DNA of 64,000 bases from JAAYCI01 sp964371725 (lineage in GTDB: Bacteria; Bacillota; Clostridia; Oscillospirales; Ruminococcaceae): contig CAYJNQ010000002.1 of the NCBI GenBank assembly GCA_964371725.1, forward strand, positions 62,001 to 126,000, given 5' to 3'. How positions within the stretch are numbered: the first letter of the stretch is position 1; each line of letters starts with the position of its first letter. Positions 35,759 to 44,920 of the stretch are shown one piece after another. The notes beneath the pieces were generated by a model. It ran no database searches and had not been told where the DNA came from. It saw nothing but the letters and a program-made list of their open reading frames with translations. The position numbers and the translations under genes were made by a program.

Positions 35759-37092
35759 GTCAGTTTGAAAAAAACCTCCCACCCAAGAAAAACAAATCCA
35801 CATCGGGGGGGTCTACCGGCACAAACCAACCCCAAAGAGCCGGCACGCGTCCGCCCAGCTACGAGTCACACAGCACAAAACAAACCGCTTCACGCGGCAC
35901 GCCTGTTTCTGCCGGAACGGGTGGCCCCTCCGGCACGCGCATGCCAAACGGTCGCAGGCCAAAGAAAAAAGGAAAACGGGTTTTGCTTGTTGTCGGCATC
36001 GTGTTTTTGAGCATCATCTTGCTCGCAGCGATTGCGCTTGCCGTTGTTTACAACAGCATTGCCAGCGAGATTGCCCCGGAGGAAGGTGGCTACACGCCCG
36101 AAGACATCGGAACCGACACGATCCCGGAATACAGCGGTGCCGGCGTAACCAACTTCCTTGTGTGTGGCATCGACTACGACAACGAAGAGGCCGACGGCTA
36201 CACCACCGAGGAACATGTTGGCCGCACAGACATGATTTTGTATGTGCGCTACGACACCGTGAACAACAAAGTGGTGCTCATGCAAATTCCGCGCGATGTG
36301 TATGTGGGCCCGGAACTTGAAACCGGTGGCACGGGTAAAATCAATGGCTTGTACTATTTTGCCGAAGACCCCGACAACCGCATGGAGCCCCTTTCTCGCG
36401 CCATCTATGATCAACTTGGCCTGCCTGTGGATTTTTATGTGACGCTGGACATGGACGCACTCAAAGAAATCATCGACCACCCCCCGGGCTATATCAGCGT
36501 GTATGTGCCCATGGACGTGATAGACCCGAACAACCCAGAGGCCATGATACCGGCCGGTTGGCGCGATTTCACAAGTGACGAGGCCGAATTCTTCCTGCGC
36601 AACCGCACCAGCCCCACCTATGAGGGCCTGAGCGACATCATGCGCCTTCAAATGCAGCAAAGCTTTTATTCGGCTTTGTATCGTGAGTTTACAGAACTCA
36701 CACCCACTGACCTTTTGATGTGGATGCGTGTTTTGCTCTATCGTGTGAACACCGACATGGATCCCATCCAGCTGGGTGGGCTCGCGCAAAATGCCCTCAC
36801 CCTGGAAAGCAGCGATATCACCTTCATCCGCCCGCCCGTGGGCGCAGCCATGTATGGCAACAATTCCGTGTTGTCTTTGGAGGCGGAGGGCACGGCCGAC
36901 TTGCTCAACGAATTTTTGCGCCCCGAGGGGCAAAGCCTCAGTGTAGACGAGCTCAACATCTACACCCTACCCATGGAATTGGGTGTTAGCGAGGCCAGTA
37001 TTCGCACCATGACCGACATTCAATCTGTGGAGACAGACACGGCCGCCACAGCACAGGCAAGCGTACCCGCAGCGGAAAGTGTTGCGGCGTAG
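35755..37092 (+). CDS. LytR-CpsA-Psr (LCP) wall glycopolymer ligase, first copy
   Basis: 445 residues. A basic, proline-rich cytoplasmic N-terminus (about 1-75) precedes one membrane helix (VLLVVGIVFLSIILLAAIAL). The extracellular LCP domain has FLVCGIDYDNE, GRTDMILYVRYD, LMQIPRDVYVG, GGTGKINGLYYF, and AEFFLRNR with R-rich residues that bind the lipid pyrophosphate. Such enzymes attach teichoic acid or polysaccharide to peptidoglycan. The start is TTG at 35755 after GGAGG, overlapping yqeK. The LCP domain ends before an acidic, Ala-rich tail. Confidence 0.92.
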   Translation: MSQFEKNLPPKKNKSTSGGSTGTNQPQRAGTRPPSYESHSTKQTASRGTPVSAGTGGPSGTRMPNGRRPKKKGKRVLLVVGIVFLSIILLAAIALAVVYNSIASEIAPEEGGYTPEDIGTDTIPEYSGAGVTNFLVCGIDYDNEEADGYTTEEHVGRTDMILYVRYDTVNNKVVLMQIPRDVYVGPELETGGTGKINGLYYFAEDPDNRMEPLSRAIYDQLGLPVDFYVTLDMDALKEIIDHPPGYISVYVPMDVIDPNNPEAMIPAGWRDFTSDEAEFFLRNRTSPTYEGLSDIMRLQMQQSFYSALYREFTELTPTDLLMWMRVLLYRVNTDMDPIQLGGLAQNALTLESSDITFIRPPVGAAMYGNNSVLSLEAEGTADLLNEFLRPEGQSLSVDELNIYTLPMELGVSEASIRTMTDIQSVETDTAATAQASVPAAESVAA

Positions 37093-37197
37093 AAAATCTT
37101 TCCGTGTGCAGAAGGGCGAAAAATAGTTTGTTTTCACCGTTTTCCGGCAGATGTAGCCAAAAAACAGATGCCGTGAACAACAAAAGGATGCATACCA

Positions 37198-38820
37198 TTG
37201 GATAAAAAAGAACACAATTTACACTCGGGACGCATACAGCGTGCGGCACAAGAAAATGCCCCGTTGCCTGTAGAGCCCGGCCAAGCTTCCCCGGGGCAAA
37301 ACATCCCCAAACAAACCCTTTCCGATTCGGCTTTTCAAGCACCGAAAACACAGCAGCGTATGCAGGCGGTTTCGTTGCAGGGGGGGCAAACGCCCACTCA
37401 GAGCACACCACCGGCTGTGCAAGAGGGCGGCTTTCAAAATCCACAAAATTTCCCCTCGCAGAGGCACCCTTCGCAGAGGCAAACGATGCCGCAACAAGGG
37501 CACCCCGAGAATGCCCTGCCATATGGGCAAGATAGGCCGGGGCGGCCACAAGGGCAGCCTATGCCACAGCAGATGTATCAAGTGCCTGTGCAAAACACGG
37601 CCCCACCCGATTGGGAAAATGCCCCCTATGAGCCAGAAACATCCCGGGAGCCTACGGCACAAAAGAAAAAAAGAGGGCACAAACAGCGGGCACAAAGTGG
37701 TGGCCGAAAACAGAAAAATGGCAAATTCAAAGTGGTGTTGTCACTTGTGTTGGTGTTTGTGTTGCTTTTGGGTGGCGGCGCGGCTTTCGCCCTCGGCTAT
37801 TTGGACAGTCTGCTCAACACAGATTTACTCGGTTTTGTCACCAACTACATCCCCAAGGACTACTCCAAAAGTGACGTGGTGAATGTGCTCATTGTGGGCA
37901 TCGACAACGAGGAGGGGCGAGACTACGGTGCCGGCCTTGGCATGACCGACATGATTTTGTATGCCAATTTCGACATTGTGAACAACAAGCTTAACCTGCT
38001 ACAAATTCCGCGAGACAGCTATGTTGGCGAAGAGGTGGCCACGGGTGGCACCGGCAAAATCAATGCGGCGCTCATCTCGGGCGAAGACAGCGAAAACCCC
38101 ATCAACAACTTGGTGAAAGTGGTGGAAGAGCAGTTTTTATTGCCGGTGGACCACTACATTGCCATGGACATGGACGGTATGAAAGCCATTGTGGATACTT
38201 TTGGCGGCCTGCGCGTGTATGTGCCGCAGGAGATGTCTTATAATGGAAGCTATCTGCCTGCCGGTTGGCAATGGCTCAATGGAGACGCGGCCGAGTTTTT
38301 TGTGCGAAACCGTTCGGGTGTTGGTTTTGAGCAAGCGGACATTTCACGCTTAGACAATCAGCGCTTTTTCTATTCGGCACTTTTCCGCCGTTTTATGAAT
38401 TTGGCACCGCAGGATATTGTGAATTTGCTGCCGGTGTTTGAGCACTATTGCAGCACGGACATCGGCCTTACCGACATATTTGATTTGGCCTATACAGCGC
38501 TGAATTTACAGGCGGAAAATGTACTGTTTTGCAAGGTGCCCGGCGCCACCGACCCGGCGCTGGATCCAAGTGGGCAAGGGCGCAGCCTTTATTATGTGGA
38601 TGTGTACGGACGGGGCACCGAGGAAGAGCCCGGCACAGCCAATTTGCTCAACCAATATTTCCGCAGTTATGGCGAGCCCGTGCCGGCCGAGGAGCTGGGT
38701 TTGCCCAATATAGATATCCCCGAAAGCACAACCTTGTATTCGCCCAATGTGCAAGTGATGAGCAGTGTACAGGACGAAGAGGGCGGTGCAGACATCAACG
38801 TAGAACCACAGTACGAATAG
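37198..38820 (+). CDS. LytR-CpsA-Psr (LCP) family protein, second copy
   Basis: 540 residues. It has an unusually long cytoplasmic Gln/Pro-rich N-terminus (about 1-175), then a membrane helix (VVLSLVLVFVLLLGGGAAFALG) and an extracellular LCP domain: VLIVGIDNEEG, GMTDMILYANFD, LLQIPRDSYVG, GGTGKINAAL, AEFFVRNRSGV. It is a diverged paralogue of the gene 105 bases upstream. The start is TTG at 37198, with AAAGGATG upstream. The first N-terminal stretch is probably disordered. Confidence 0.9.
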   Translation: MDKKEHNLHSGRIQRAAQENAPLPVEPGQASPGQNIPKQTLSDSAFQAPKTQQRMQAVSLQGGQTPTQSTPPAVQEGGFQNPQNFPSQRHPSQRQTMPQQGHPENALPYGQDRPGRPQGQPMPQQMYQVPVQNTAPPDWENAPYEPETSREPTAQKKKRGHKQRAQSGGRKQKNGKFKVVLSLVLVFVLLLGGGAAFALGYLDSLLNTDLLGFVTNYIPKDYSKSDVVNVLIVGIDNEEGRDYGAGLGMTDMILYANFDIVNNKLNLLQIPRDSYVGEEVATGGTGKINAALISGEDSENPINNLVKVVEEQFLLPVDHYIAMDMDGMKAIVDTFGGLRVYVPQEMSYNGSYLPAGWQWLNGDAAEFFVRNRSGVGFEQADISRLDNQRFFYSALFRRFMNLAPQDIVNLLPVFEHYCSTDIGLTDIFDLAYTALNLQAENVLFCKVPGATDPALDPSGQGRSLYYVDVYGRGTEEEPGTANLLNQYFRSYGEPVPAEELGLPNIDIPESTTLYSPNVQVMSSVQDEEGGADINVEPQYE

Positions 38821-38834
38821 AAAGAGGGAAAATC

Positions 38835-39203
38835 ATGGAATCTTTAGAGCTGGCAAAACAGGCCGCACTGGCACTGAGTAGCAAAAAGGCCTTGGACATC
38901 AAGGTGTTGAAAGTGGAGGACTTAACCGTGCTGACCGATTACTTTGTAATCGCCTCGGGTTCTTCCACCACGCATGTGGGCGCTTTGGCTGAAGAGGTGG
39001 ACTACAAGCTGTCTCAAAAAGGCATACAGCCCACACGCAAAGAGGGTGCCGACAGCAAACACTGGATTTTGATGGACTACGGCAGTGTGGTGGTGCATGT
39101 GTTCTATCCCGAAATGCGTGAGTATTACGCTTTGGAGCGGCTTTGGGCCGATGCCAAGCCCATAGAGCTGGATTTGACCGCAGAGGAAAATGAAAACGCA
39201 TAA
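38835..39203 (+). CDS. rsfS: Ribosomal silencing factor RsfS
   Basis: 122 residues. It binds L14 on the 50S subunit and blocks subunit joining when nutrients are low. Family motifs are KKALDIKVLKVEDLTVLTDY, FVIASGSSTTHVGALAEEV, GADSKHWILMDYGSVVVHVF and REYYALERLW. The ATG at 38835 follows AGAGGGA. It lies 14 bases after the second LCP gene and 18 before leuS. Confidence 0.95.
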   Translation: MESLELAKQAALALSSKKALDIKVLKVEDLTVLTDYFVIASGSSTTHVGALAEEVDYKLSQKGIQPTRKEGADSKHWILMDYGSVVVHVFYPEMREYYALERLWADAKPIELDLTAEENENA

Positions 39204-39221
39204 AACAGAGGAGTTGTCACC

Positions 39222-41636
39222 GTGAGCAAATACAATCCGAAAGAAATTGAACCAAAATGGCAAAAACACTGGGTGGAAAACCACACCTTTTCTGCTCCCA
39301 ATGATTACAGCCTGCCAAAATTCTATGCCCTGGTAGAGTTTCCGTATCCCAGCGGGCAGGGCTTGCACGTGGGGCATCCGCGCCCGTACACGGCCATGGA
39401 TGCCGTGGCCAGAAAACGCCGCCTGGAGGGCTACAATGTGCTGTATCCCATCGGCTGGGATGCTTTTGGCCTACCAACCGAGAATTATGCCATCAAAAAT
39501 CACATCCACCCATCCATCGTAACCAAAAACAACATCGACCGCTTCCGTGCCCAAATTCAGGCGCTGGGCATCAGTTTCGACTGGGACCGCGAGGTGGACA
39601 CCACCGACCCCGCCTATTACAAGTGGACACAGTGGATTTTTCTGCAACTGTTTAAAAAGGGTCTTGCCTACAAAAAAGAGATGGCCGTGAACTGGTGCAC
39701 CGGCTGCAAGGTGGTGCTGGCCAACGAAGAAGTGGTGAACGGCGTGTGTGAGCGCTGTGCAGGCGATGTGATTCGCAAGGTGAAAAGCCAGTGGATGCTG
39801 AAAATCACCGAATATGCCGGCCGCTTGATAGACGATTTGGATGGGCTTGACTATATTGAGCGTGTGTCCACAAGCCAAAAAAACTGGATAGGCCGCAGCC
39901 ATGGCGCCCAAATTACTTTTGGCACCACGGCCGGGGATGACATGGTGGTGTACACAACGCGCCCCGATACACTGTTTGGTGCCACCTACATGGTGATGAG
40001 CCCGGAGCACAGCTTTTTGAAACAGTGGGAAAACAGCCTTAGCAATTTGGACGAAATCAAAGCCTACCAAGATGTTTCGGCGCGCAAAAGTGATTTTGAA
40101 CGCACCGAGCTTTCGAAAGACAAAGAGAAAACCGGTGTGCGCTTGCAAGGCGTTTTTGCCATTCACCCTGTAAGTGGTGCGGAAATTCCCATTTTCATCT
40201 CAGATTATGTGCTTGCCAGCTACGGAACGGGCGCCATTATGGCCGTGCCCGCGCACGACGAGCGCGACTGGGCCTTTGCAAAGAAATTTTCTTTGCCCAT
40301 CGTGGAGGTGGTGCAGGGCGGAAAAGTGGACGAAGAAGCCTATGTGGCCTGTGACGAGGGAAACCTGGTGAACAGCGATTTCCTCAATGGGAAAAGCGTA
40401 AACGAGGCCAAAGAGGCGATTGTAGAGTGGCTTTCCAAAGAGGGAAAAGGCGAAGCGAAAATCAACTACAAATTGCGCGATTGGGTGTTCAGCCGCCAAC
40501 GTTACTGGGGAGAACCCATTCCCATGGTGCACTGCGATGCCTGCGGCTGGGTGCCGATAGATGAATCTCTCTTGCCGCTGGAGCTTCCCTATATCGAGGA
40601 TTTTGAGCCCACCGGGGAGGGTGATTCGCCCCTTGCACGCCACGAGGAGTGGGTGCAAACCACCTGCCCGAAATGTGGCGCCGCAGCGCGCCGCGAAACC
40701 GACACCATGCCTCAGTGGGCAGGTTCTTCTTGGTATTTCCTGCGCTACTGCGACCCCACCAACACAGAGCGCCTTGCCAGCAAAGAGGCCCTTAACTATT
40801 GGATGCCAGTGGACTGGTACAATGGCGGCATGGAGCACACCACCTTGCACCTTTTGTACAGCCGCTTTTGGCACAAATTCTTGTTCGATATTGGCGTGGT
40901 GGAGCAAAAAGAGCCCTATCAAAAACGCACAAGTCATGGCATGATCTTGGGTGAAAACGGCGAAAAAATGAGCAAAAGCCGCGGAAATGTGGTAAACCCG
41001 GATGACATCATCGATGAGTTCGGTGCCGATACGATGCGTGTATACGAGATGTTCATTGGAGACTTTGAAAAGAGCGCCCCGTGGAACACGGCCTCCATCA
41101 AAGGCAGCCGCCGCTTTTTAGACCGTGTGTGGGCCTTGCAAGACAGCTTGCAAGACAGCGAAGCAATTCGACCGGAGCTTGAAGCAGCGGTGCACCGCAG
41201 CATCAAAAAAGTGGGCTACGACCTAGAGCATCTAAAGCACAACACGGCCATTGCCTGCCTGATGAGCCTGCTCAATGATTTTGCAGCGTCGGGCGGCGTT
41301 ACCAAAGGGGAACTGCGCATTTTCCTCATTTTGCTCAACCCCTTTGCGCCCCATCTCAGCGAGGAAATTTGGCAAAGGCAGGGCTTTGGTGCCGAGATAG
41401 CGAAACAGAAATGGCCAAGCTACGACGAAGCCAAAACGGTGGAAAGCCAGGTGGAAGTGCTTGTGCAGGTGAACGGTAAGCCCAAGGCGCGCCTTACGGT
41501 GGCCGCCAATTTGGGAAAAGAAGAGCTTCTCTCTTTGGCAAGAGCCGAAGAGGCGGTGCAAGCGGCTCTTGCCGGCAAAACAGTGGTGAAGGAAATTGTG
41601 GTGCCGGGTAAACTCATCAATTTGGCCGTGAAGTAG
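39222..41636 (+). CDS. leuS: Leucyl-tRNA synthetase
   Basis: 804 residues, class I. HIGH-type motif PYPSGQGLHVGH (about residues 46-57) and KMSKSRGNV form the ATP site. The CP1 editing domain includes TTRPDTLFGATYMV and a GTGAIMAVPAHDERDWAFA stretch with the aspartate that binds the leucine amino group. A zinc-like CXXC pair (CDACGW, CPKCGA) lies in the ZN1 region, and the C-terminal domain binds tRNA. GTG at 39222 follows AGAGGAG with eight-base spacing. A strong terminator follows. Confidence 0.97.
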   Translation: MSKYNPKEIEPKWQKHWVENHTFSAPNDYSLPKFYALVEFPYPSGQGLHVGHPRPYTAMDAVARKRRLEGYNVLYPIGWDAFGLPTENYAIKNHIHPSIVTKNNIDRFRAQIQALGISFDWDREVDTTDPAYYKWTQWIFLQLFKKGLAYKKEMAVNWCTGCKVVLANEEVVNGVCERCAGDVIRKVKSQWMLKITEYAGRLIDDLDGLDYIERVSTSQKNWIGRSHGAQITFGTTAGDDMVVYTTRPDTLFGATYMVMSPEHSFLKQWENSLSNLDEIKAYQDVSARKSDFERTELSKDKEKTGVRLQGVFAIHPVSGAEIPIFISDYVLASYGTGAIMAVPAHDERDWAFAKKFSLPIVEVVQGGKVDEEAYVACDEGNLVNSDFLNGKSVNEAKEAIVEWLSKEGKGEAKINYKLRDWVFSRQRYWGEPIPMVHCDACGWVPIDESLLPLELPYIEDFEPTGEGDSPLARHEEWVQTTCPKCGAAARRETDTMPQWAGSSWYFLRYCDPTNTERLASKEALNYWMPVDWYNGGMEHTTLHLLYSRFWHKFLFDIGVVEQKEPYQKRTSHGMILGENGEKMSKSRGNVVNPDDIIDEFGADTMRVYEMFIGDFEKSAPWNTASIKGSRRFLDRVWALQDSLQDSEAIRPELEAAVHRSIKKVGYDLEHLKHNTAIACLMSLLNDFAASGGVTKGELRIFLILLNPFAPHLSEEIWQRQGFGAEIAKQKWPSYDEAKTVESQVEVLVQVNGKPKARLTVAANLGKEELLSLARAEEAVQAALAGKTVVKEIVVPGKLINLAVK

Positions 41637-41688
41637 GGCGTAGTTTGGCCAAGTCCCCTTAGCGGGCCAAAAATGCCGGAAAAGAAAA

Positions 41689-41713
41689 GACCACAACCGC
41701 GCGTGTTGTGGTC
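41689..41713. other. Hairpin upstream of the leuS/gntR terminator
   Basis: GACCACAAC (41689-41697) and GTTGTGGTC (41705-41713) form a nine-pair stem without a U tract. It directly precedes the main terminator. Confidence 0.5.
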
Positions 41714-41722
41714 GATAGAAAA

Positions 41723-41758
41723 AAACTGCTGTGACGAAACCATGCGTCACAGCAGTTT
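41723..41758. terminator. Bidirectional terminator between leuS and gntR
   Basis: AAACTGCTGTGACG (41723-41736) pairs perfectly with 41745-41758 across an eight-base loop. U tracts lie on both sides, for leuS on plus and the citrate synthase operon on minus. Confidence 0.9.
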
Positions 41759-41764
41759 TTGTTT

Positions 41765-42493
41765 TTAAAATCGCAATGCCATACTGAGGTTCACATGCTC
41801 TGGGTGGAAAAATATATCACAAAAAGCCACCGGCCTATCATAGACATCGTAAAGAATTTCTCTCCAGTTTTGAATGACCTGAGTGGCGGGGAGGCCCAGC
41901 GCAAGATTGGCTTGCTCATCGGCTGTGCAGGTGATGGAAACGGCAAAATAGGCCGAGTCGATATCGCAGTGCTGTTCCATCCAAGAGGCAAGACTGTTGT
42001 GAAATTCGCCGGGCACGGGGGGGTTAATAATCAGCTGTTCGGGAATTGAATTTCGGCAGAAAATTTTGGCCACATGATTTTGCGTATACAACTCCTCCGT
42101 GCGATACACAGTCTCGCAGGCTTGCGGAAAATGCTCTTTCATATGGGTGCAACAGGGGGCAAAGACACCGCTGATGGTCTCGAAGGTAATCGCAGAATGT
42201 TCATCGTCCAACAAGTTGCGGAAATTGGAGGATAAGTCGATGCGGTGCGGCAAACGCATCGCAGACGGATGCGCAAAAGTTCCCTTACCATGTCGTTTGG
42301 TGAGAACCGTTTCACTGCTTAGTATCTGCAAAACTTCCCGCACCGTTGTGCGGCTGATTTGCAGGCGCTGAGAGAGATCACCTTCAGACAAAATACGGTT
42401 TTGGCCAGCCTGCATTTGAACAATTTCGTCCTTCAGCATCTGCAAAACTTGGTTGTGTATATTTTTTGCCTTGTTGGGTTTCATCTCATTCAT
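41765..42493 (-). CDS. GntR-family regulator with UTRA-like ligand domain
   Basis: 242 residues. An N-terminal GntR winged helix (about residues 10-75: ILSEGDLSQRLQISRTTVREVLQIL) precedes a UTRA-like sensor domain ending DVYDRPVAFCDIFFHPEHVNLSM, typical of the HutC group. The ligand is unknown. It is the last gene of citrate synthase-ylmH-gntR on the minus strand, so it probably autoregulates that operon. A GTATATAC site in the operon's upstream region fits the HutC-type pattern GT-N-TA-N-AC. AAGGAGA precedes the ATG at 42493. Confidence 0.85.
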   Translation of the reverse strand: MNEMKPNKAKNIHNQVLQMLKDEIVQMQAGQNRILSEGDLSQRLQISRTTVREVLQILSSETVLTKRHGKGTFAHPSAMRLPHRIDLSSNFRNLLDDEHSAITFETISGVFAPCCTHMKEHFPQACETVYRTEELYTQNHVAKIFCRNSIPEQLIINPPVPGEFHNSLASWMEQHCDIDSAYFAVSITCTADEQANLALGLPATQVIQNWREILYDVYDRPVAFCDIFFHPEHVNLSMALRF

Positions 42494-42517
42494 GAAAGAA
42501 TCTCCTTGCTTTTGTGG

Positions 42518-43264
42518 CTACGAATAAAAACCAAGCAGAATGTGGTGGCGCCCTTTGCGTGAGAGCCCTTCCTCTGCTAAAAGCCGAAAACGTCCTTTCC
42601 CTCGCACAGATACCAGCCAGCCCGCTTCCAAAGCCTTTGCCGGTTGCAAGCAAACACTGTGGTTGACAAAAACAGACCCTGAAACAATACAATCCAGCGC
42701 TTTTGCACGCGGCAGGGAAAAGGCCGCAGACAAAACGGCATCCAGCCGCAAAGAGGCCACATTCACCCGTGTTTCGCGCAATTGAACAGGGGCAGAAGGC
42801 AGGGACGACAGGGGTACACGCTGAATGTGCAAGCCCACCCGTGCGGCCTTGTGCAGTTCTTGCAAGAGAAAAGGTTCCATCGAGGCAAGGCAAACGAAAT
42901 GACTGCATCCTTCACCCACCACAATATCCCCCAGCACCTCGCGCTGTAGGCCGAGGCTTAAGATGGCACCCAAAATGTCGCGGTGCTCCAAAGTGTCTTG
43001 TTTTCGATAGCGAAGCGCCAAGGCCGCAAGGATATCCTCTGCATCGTAATGTCCCCAGGTGGGTTCCCGAAAAACCGCCACACAACGTTCGGGTTCGGCA
43101 AATCCACCCTCCAGACACAAGCCGACATCGGCACGGCAGGCAAAGGCTTGTGAAACGGTGGCCGCCTGTGCCGCCGTTAGAAATTTGCTGTGGCAAACAC
43201 CCACCTTTTGTGCGTTTTTTGCCAAATCGTCCATGTGCCGCAGCAAATTCTCGGTGTCTTTCAT
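42518..43264 (-). CDS. ylmH: S4-domain RNA-binding protein YlmH
   Basis: 248 residues. An N-terminal YlmH-type domain includes RADVGLCLEGGFAEPERC and GHYDAEDILAALALRYRKQD (the usual gene neighbour is divIVA). A middle segment (LGDIVVGEGCSHFVCL) precedes a C-terminal S4 RNA-binding domain (RLDAVLSAAFSLPRAKALDCI). YlmH is linked to stalled-ribosome rescue and division-site biology in Firmicutes. Here it sits between citrate synthase and a GntR regulator, three bases after the citZ stop. This placement is unusual. Confidence 0.87.
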   Translation of the reverse strand: MKDTENLLRHMDDLAKNAQKVGVCHSKFLTAAQAATVSQAFACRADVGLCLEGGFAEPERCVAVFREPTWGHYDAEDILAALALRYRKQDTLEHRDILGAILSLGLQREVLGDIVVGEGCSHFVCLASMEPFLLQELHKAARVGLHIQRVPLSSLPSAPVQLRETRVNVASLRLDAVLSAAFSLPRAKALDCIVSGSVFVNHSVCLQPAKALEAGWLVSVRGKGRFRLLAEEGLSRKGRHHILLGFYS

Positions 43265-43267
43265 CTT

Positions 43268-44635
43268 CTAGCGTTTGGCCATGGGGCAGTATGTTTTTTC
43301 CAGTTCAATGGCTTTGTAGGCAGGGCGAATGATGCGTCCACCCATCAGCCCTTCCTCAATGCGGTGTGCCGCCCAGCCACTGATACGCGCAGCGGCAAAG
43401 AGCGGGGTGAAGAGGGTTTGGGGAATACCCAAAATGCCATAGATAAAGCCGGAATAAAAGTCCACATTGGCAGAAATCACCTTGGCTTTGCCGGTGCAAT
43501 GGGCAAACACAGACGGCGAGAGTGCTTCTACGCGTTCCATCAAGGCGAATTCTCGCTGCAAGGCGTCGCTCTGGCTGGAAACCAAATTTCTGGCATATTG
43601 TTTAAGCAACACGGCGCGTGGGTCGCTTTGGGTATAGATGGCATGGCCCATGCCATAAATTTTTCCGCTTTTGTCTCCGGCTTCTTTTTTGAGAATTTTT
43701 TCAAGATAAGCGGCCAGTTCCCCCTCGTCTTCATAGCAGGAGACATTTTCCTTGATGTCTTGCATCATGCTGCACACGCGCTCGTTCGCTCCGCCGTGCA
43801 AGGGGCCTTTCAGCGAGCTAAGGGCACCGGCTACAGCCGAGTAGGTGTCGGTGCCGGAAGAGGAGAGCACACGGCAGGTGAAAGTGGAGTTGTTGCCGCC
43901 GCCGTGCTCTGCATGAAGCACCATGCACAAATCCAAAAGGCGTGCCTCTTCGGGGGTGTAGAGGTGGTCTTTGCGCAAACGATACAGGAAATTTTCGGCC
44001 AAACTACGGTTTTCACTGCCCCGATTTGCGGCCTCTTCGGAATAGTAGCCGTTCACGGAGGCATAGGCACTGGAGACAATGGAGGGGAATACGGCAATCA
44101 AACGAATGCACTGGCGCATCACATTTTCAAGGCTTGTGTCATCCGGGTTTTCATCCTGGGAATACAAAGCAAGCACACTGCGTGCGAGCATATTCATCAT
44201 GTTGTCGCTGGGCACTTTTTGGAAAATATCACGGTCCCAACCATCCGGAAGGCTCGAAAGTTGGTTCAATACCTCAGAAAAGCGGTTTAACTGTGTGTCG
44301 CTGGGCAGTTCACCAAACAGCAATAGGTAGGCGGTTTCGGCCATGCCCTGCCGCTTTTCGTCCCAAAATCCGGCGGAAATATCTTCCACGCTGATACCAC
44401 GATAGTACAATTTTCCGGCGGCAGGCACACGGTCGTCATCCACCATGGCATAGCCCTGCACCGAGCCAATGCGCGAAACACCGGCCAAAACACCGGTTCC
44501 GTCGGCATTGCGAAGGCCGCGCTTGATGTCGTGCAACTCATAGATTTCTTTGTTAACCTGGGCGTTTTGGGTGGTCATGTGGCAAGAGTCTTGGATGAAT
44601 GCCTCCAAGCCGGCAGTTGTTTTTTTATTTCCCAT
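43268..44635 (-). CDS. citZ: Citrate synthase
   Basis: 455 residues. It condenses oxaloacetate and acetyl-CoA to citrate. Catalytic residues are visible: the first histidine in GALSSLKGPLHGGAN, the second in YGMGHAIYTQSDPRA, and the aspartate in ANVDFYSGFIYG. VLHAEHGGGNNSTF is the conserved stretch before them. The N-terminus is longer than E. coli GltA, as in several clostridial enzymes. AGAGAGG precedes the ATG at 44635. Downstream are ylmH and gntR. No aconitase or isocitrate dehydrogenase gene is near. Confidence 0.95.
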   Translation of the reverse strand: MGNKKTTAGLEAFIQDSCHMTTQNAQVNKEIYELHDIKRGLRNADGTGVLAGVSRIGSVQGYAMVDDDRVPAAGKLYYRGISVEDISAGFWDEKRQGMAETAYLLLFGELPSDTQLNRFSEVLNQLSSLPDGWDRDIFQKVPSDNMMNMLARSVLALYSQDENPDDTSLENVMRQCIRLIAVFPSIVSSAYASVNGYYSEEAANRGSENRSLAENFLYRLRKDHLYTPEEARLLDLCMVLHAEHGGGNNSTFTCRVLSSSGTDTYSAVAGALSSLKGPLHGGANERVCSMMQDIKENVSCYEDEGELAAYLEKILKKEAGDKSGKIYGMGHAIYTQSDPRAVLLKQYARNLVSSQSDALQREFALMERVEALSPSVFAHCTGKAKVISANVDFYSGFIYGILGIPQTLFTPLFAAARISGWAAHRIEEGLMGGRIIRPAYKAIELEKTYCPMAKR

Positions 44636-44676
44636 TTTATGAAACCTCTCTTTTTTCTATAACATTTGTTTGCGTT

Positions 44677-44738
44677 ATATTCAGTATATCGGGTTACAGG
44701 TATTTTTACAAATATAAATAACAATATATACAGTATAT
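44677..44738. promoter_or_regulatory. Pair of palindromic operator-like repeats between citZ and lysR
   Basis: ATATTCAGTATAT (44677-44689) and ATATACAGTATAT (44726-44738) match at 12 of 13 bases, with centres 49 bases apart. The second lies within a 15-bp perfect palindrome at 44725-44739 and overlaps GTATATAC at 44733-44740. Possible ligands are the GntR protein (HutC-type sites) or the LysR protein (ATAC-N-GTAT core). Neither assignment is proven. Confidence 0.55.
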
Positions 44739-44769
44739 ACAATTGTTTATGTTTTGTGCAGCGGATTCC

Positions 44770-44798
44770 TTGTAATTTAGTTGGACCTTGAGTATACT
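44770..44798 (+). promoter_or_regulatory. Putative promoter of the lysR gene
   Basis: TTGTAA (44770-44775) and TATACT (44793-44798) with a 17-base spacer, about 120 bases before the TTG start. Confidence 0.5.
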
Positions 44799-44920
44799 AT
44801 AACATAAACCATTCAAAAGAACAAAACACAGGGAATGCATATTGAATATCCCCCCCTGTTTTTGCCCTTCAAAAGAAAAGGCAACAATGGGGGTGTTCCG
44901 CAAAAGAAGGGGGGAGTTTT

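Noticed and set aside
35890..36933. A 347-residue ORF antisense to the first LCP gene
   Set aside because: The sense LCP protein has clear domains. The antisense product is rich in His, Val and Gly, with no recognisable motif.
43190..44290. A 366-residue ORF antisense to citrate synthase
   Set aside because: It is a shadow of the citrate synthase reading frame; it lacks a start signal and any family resemblance.
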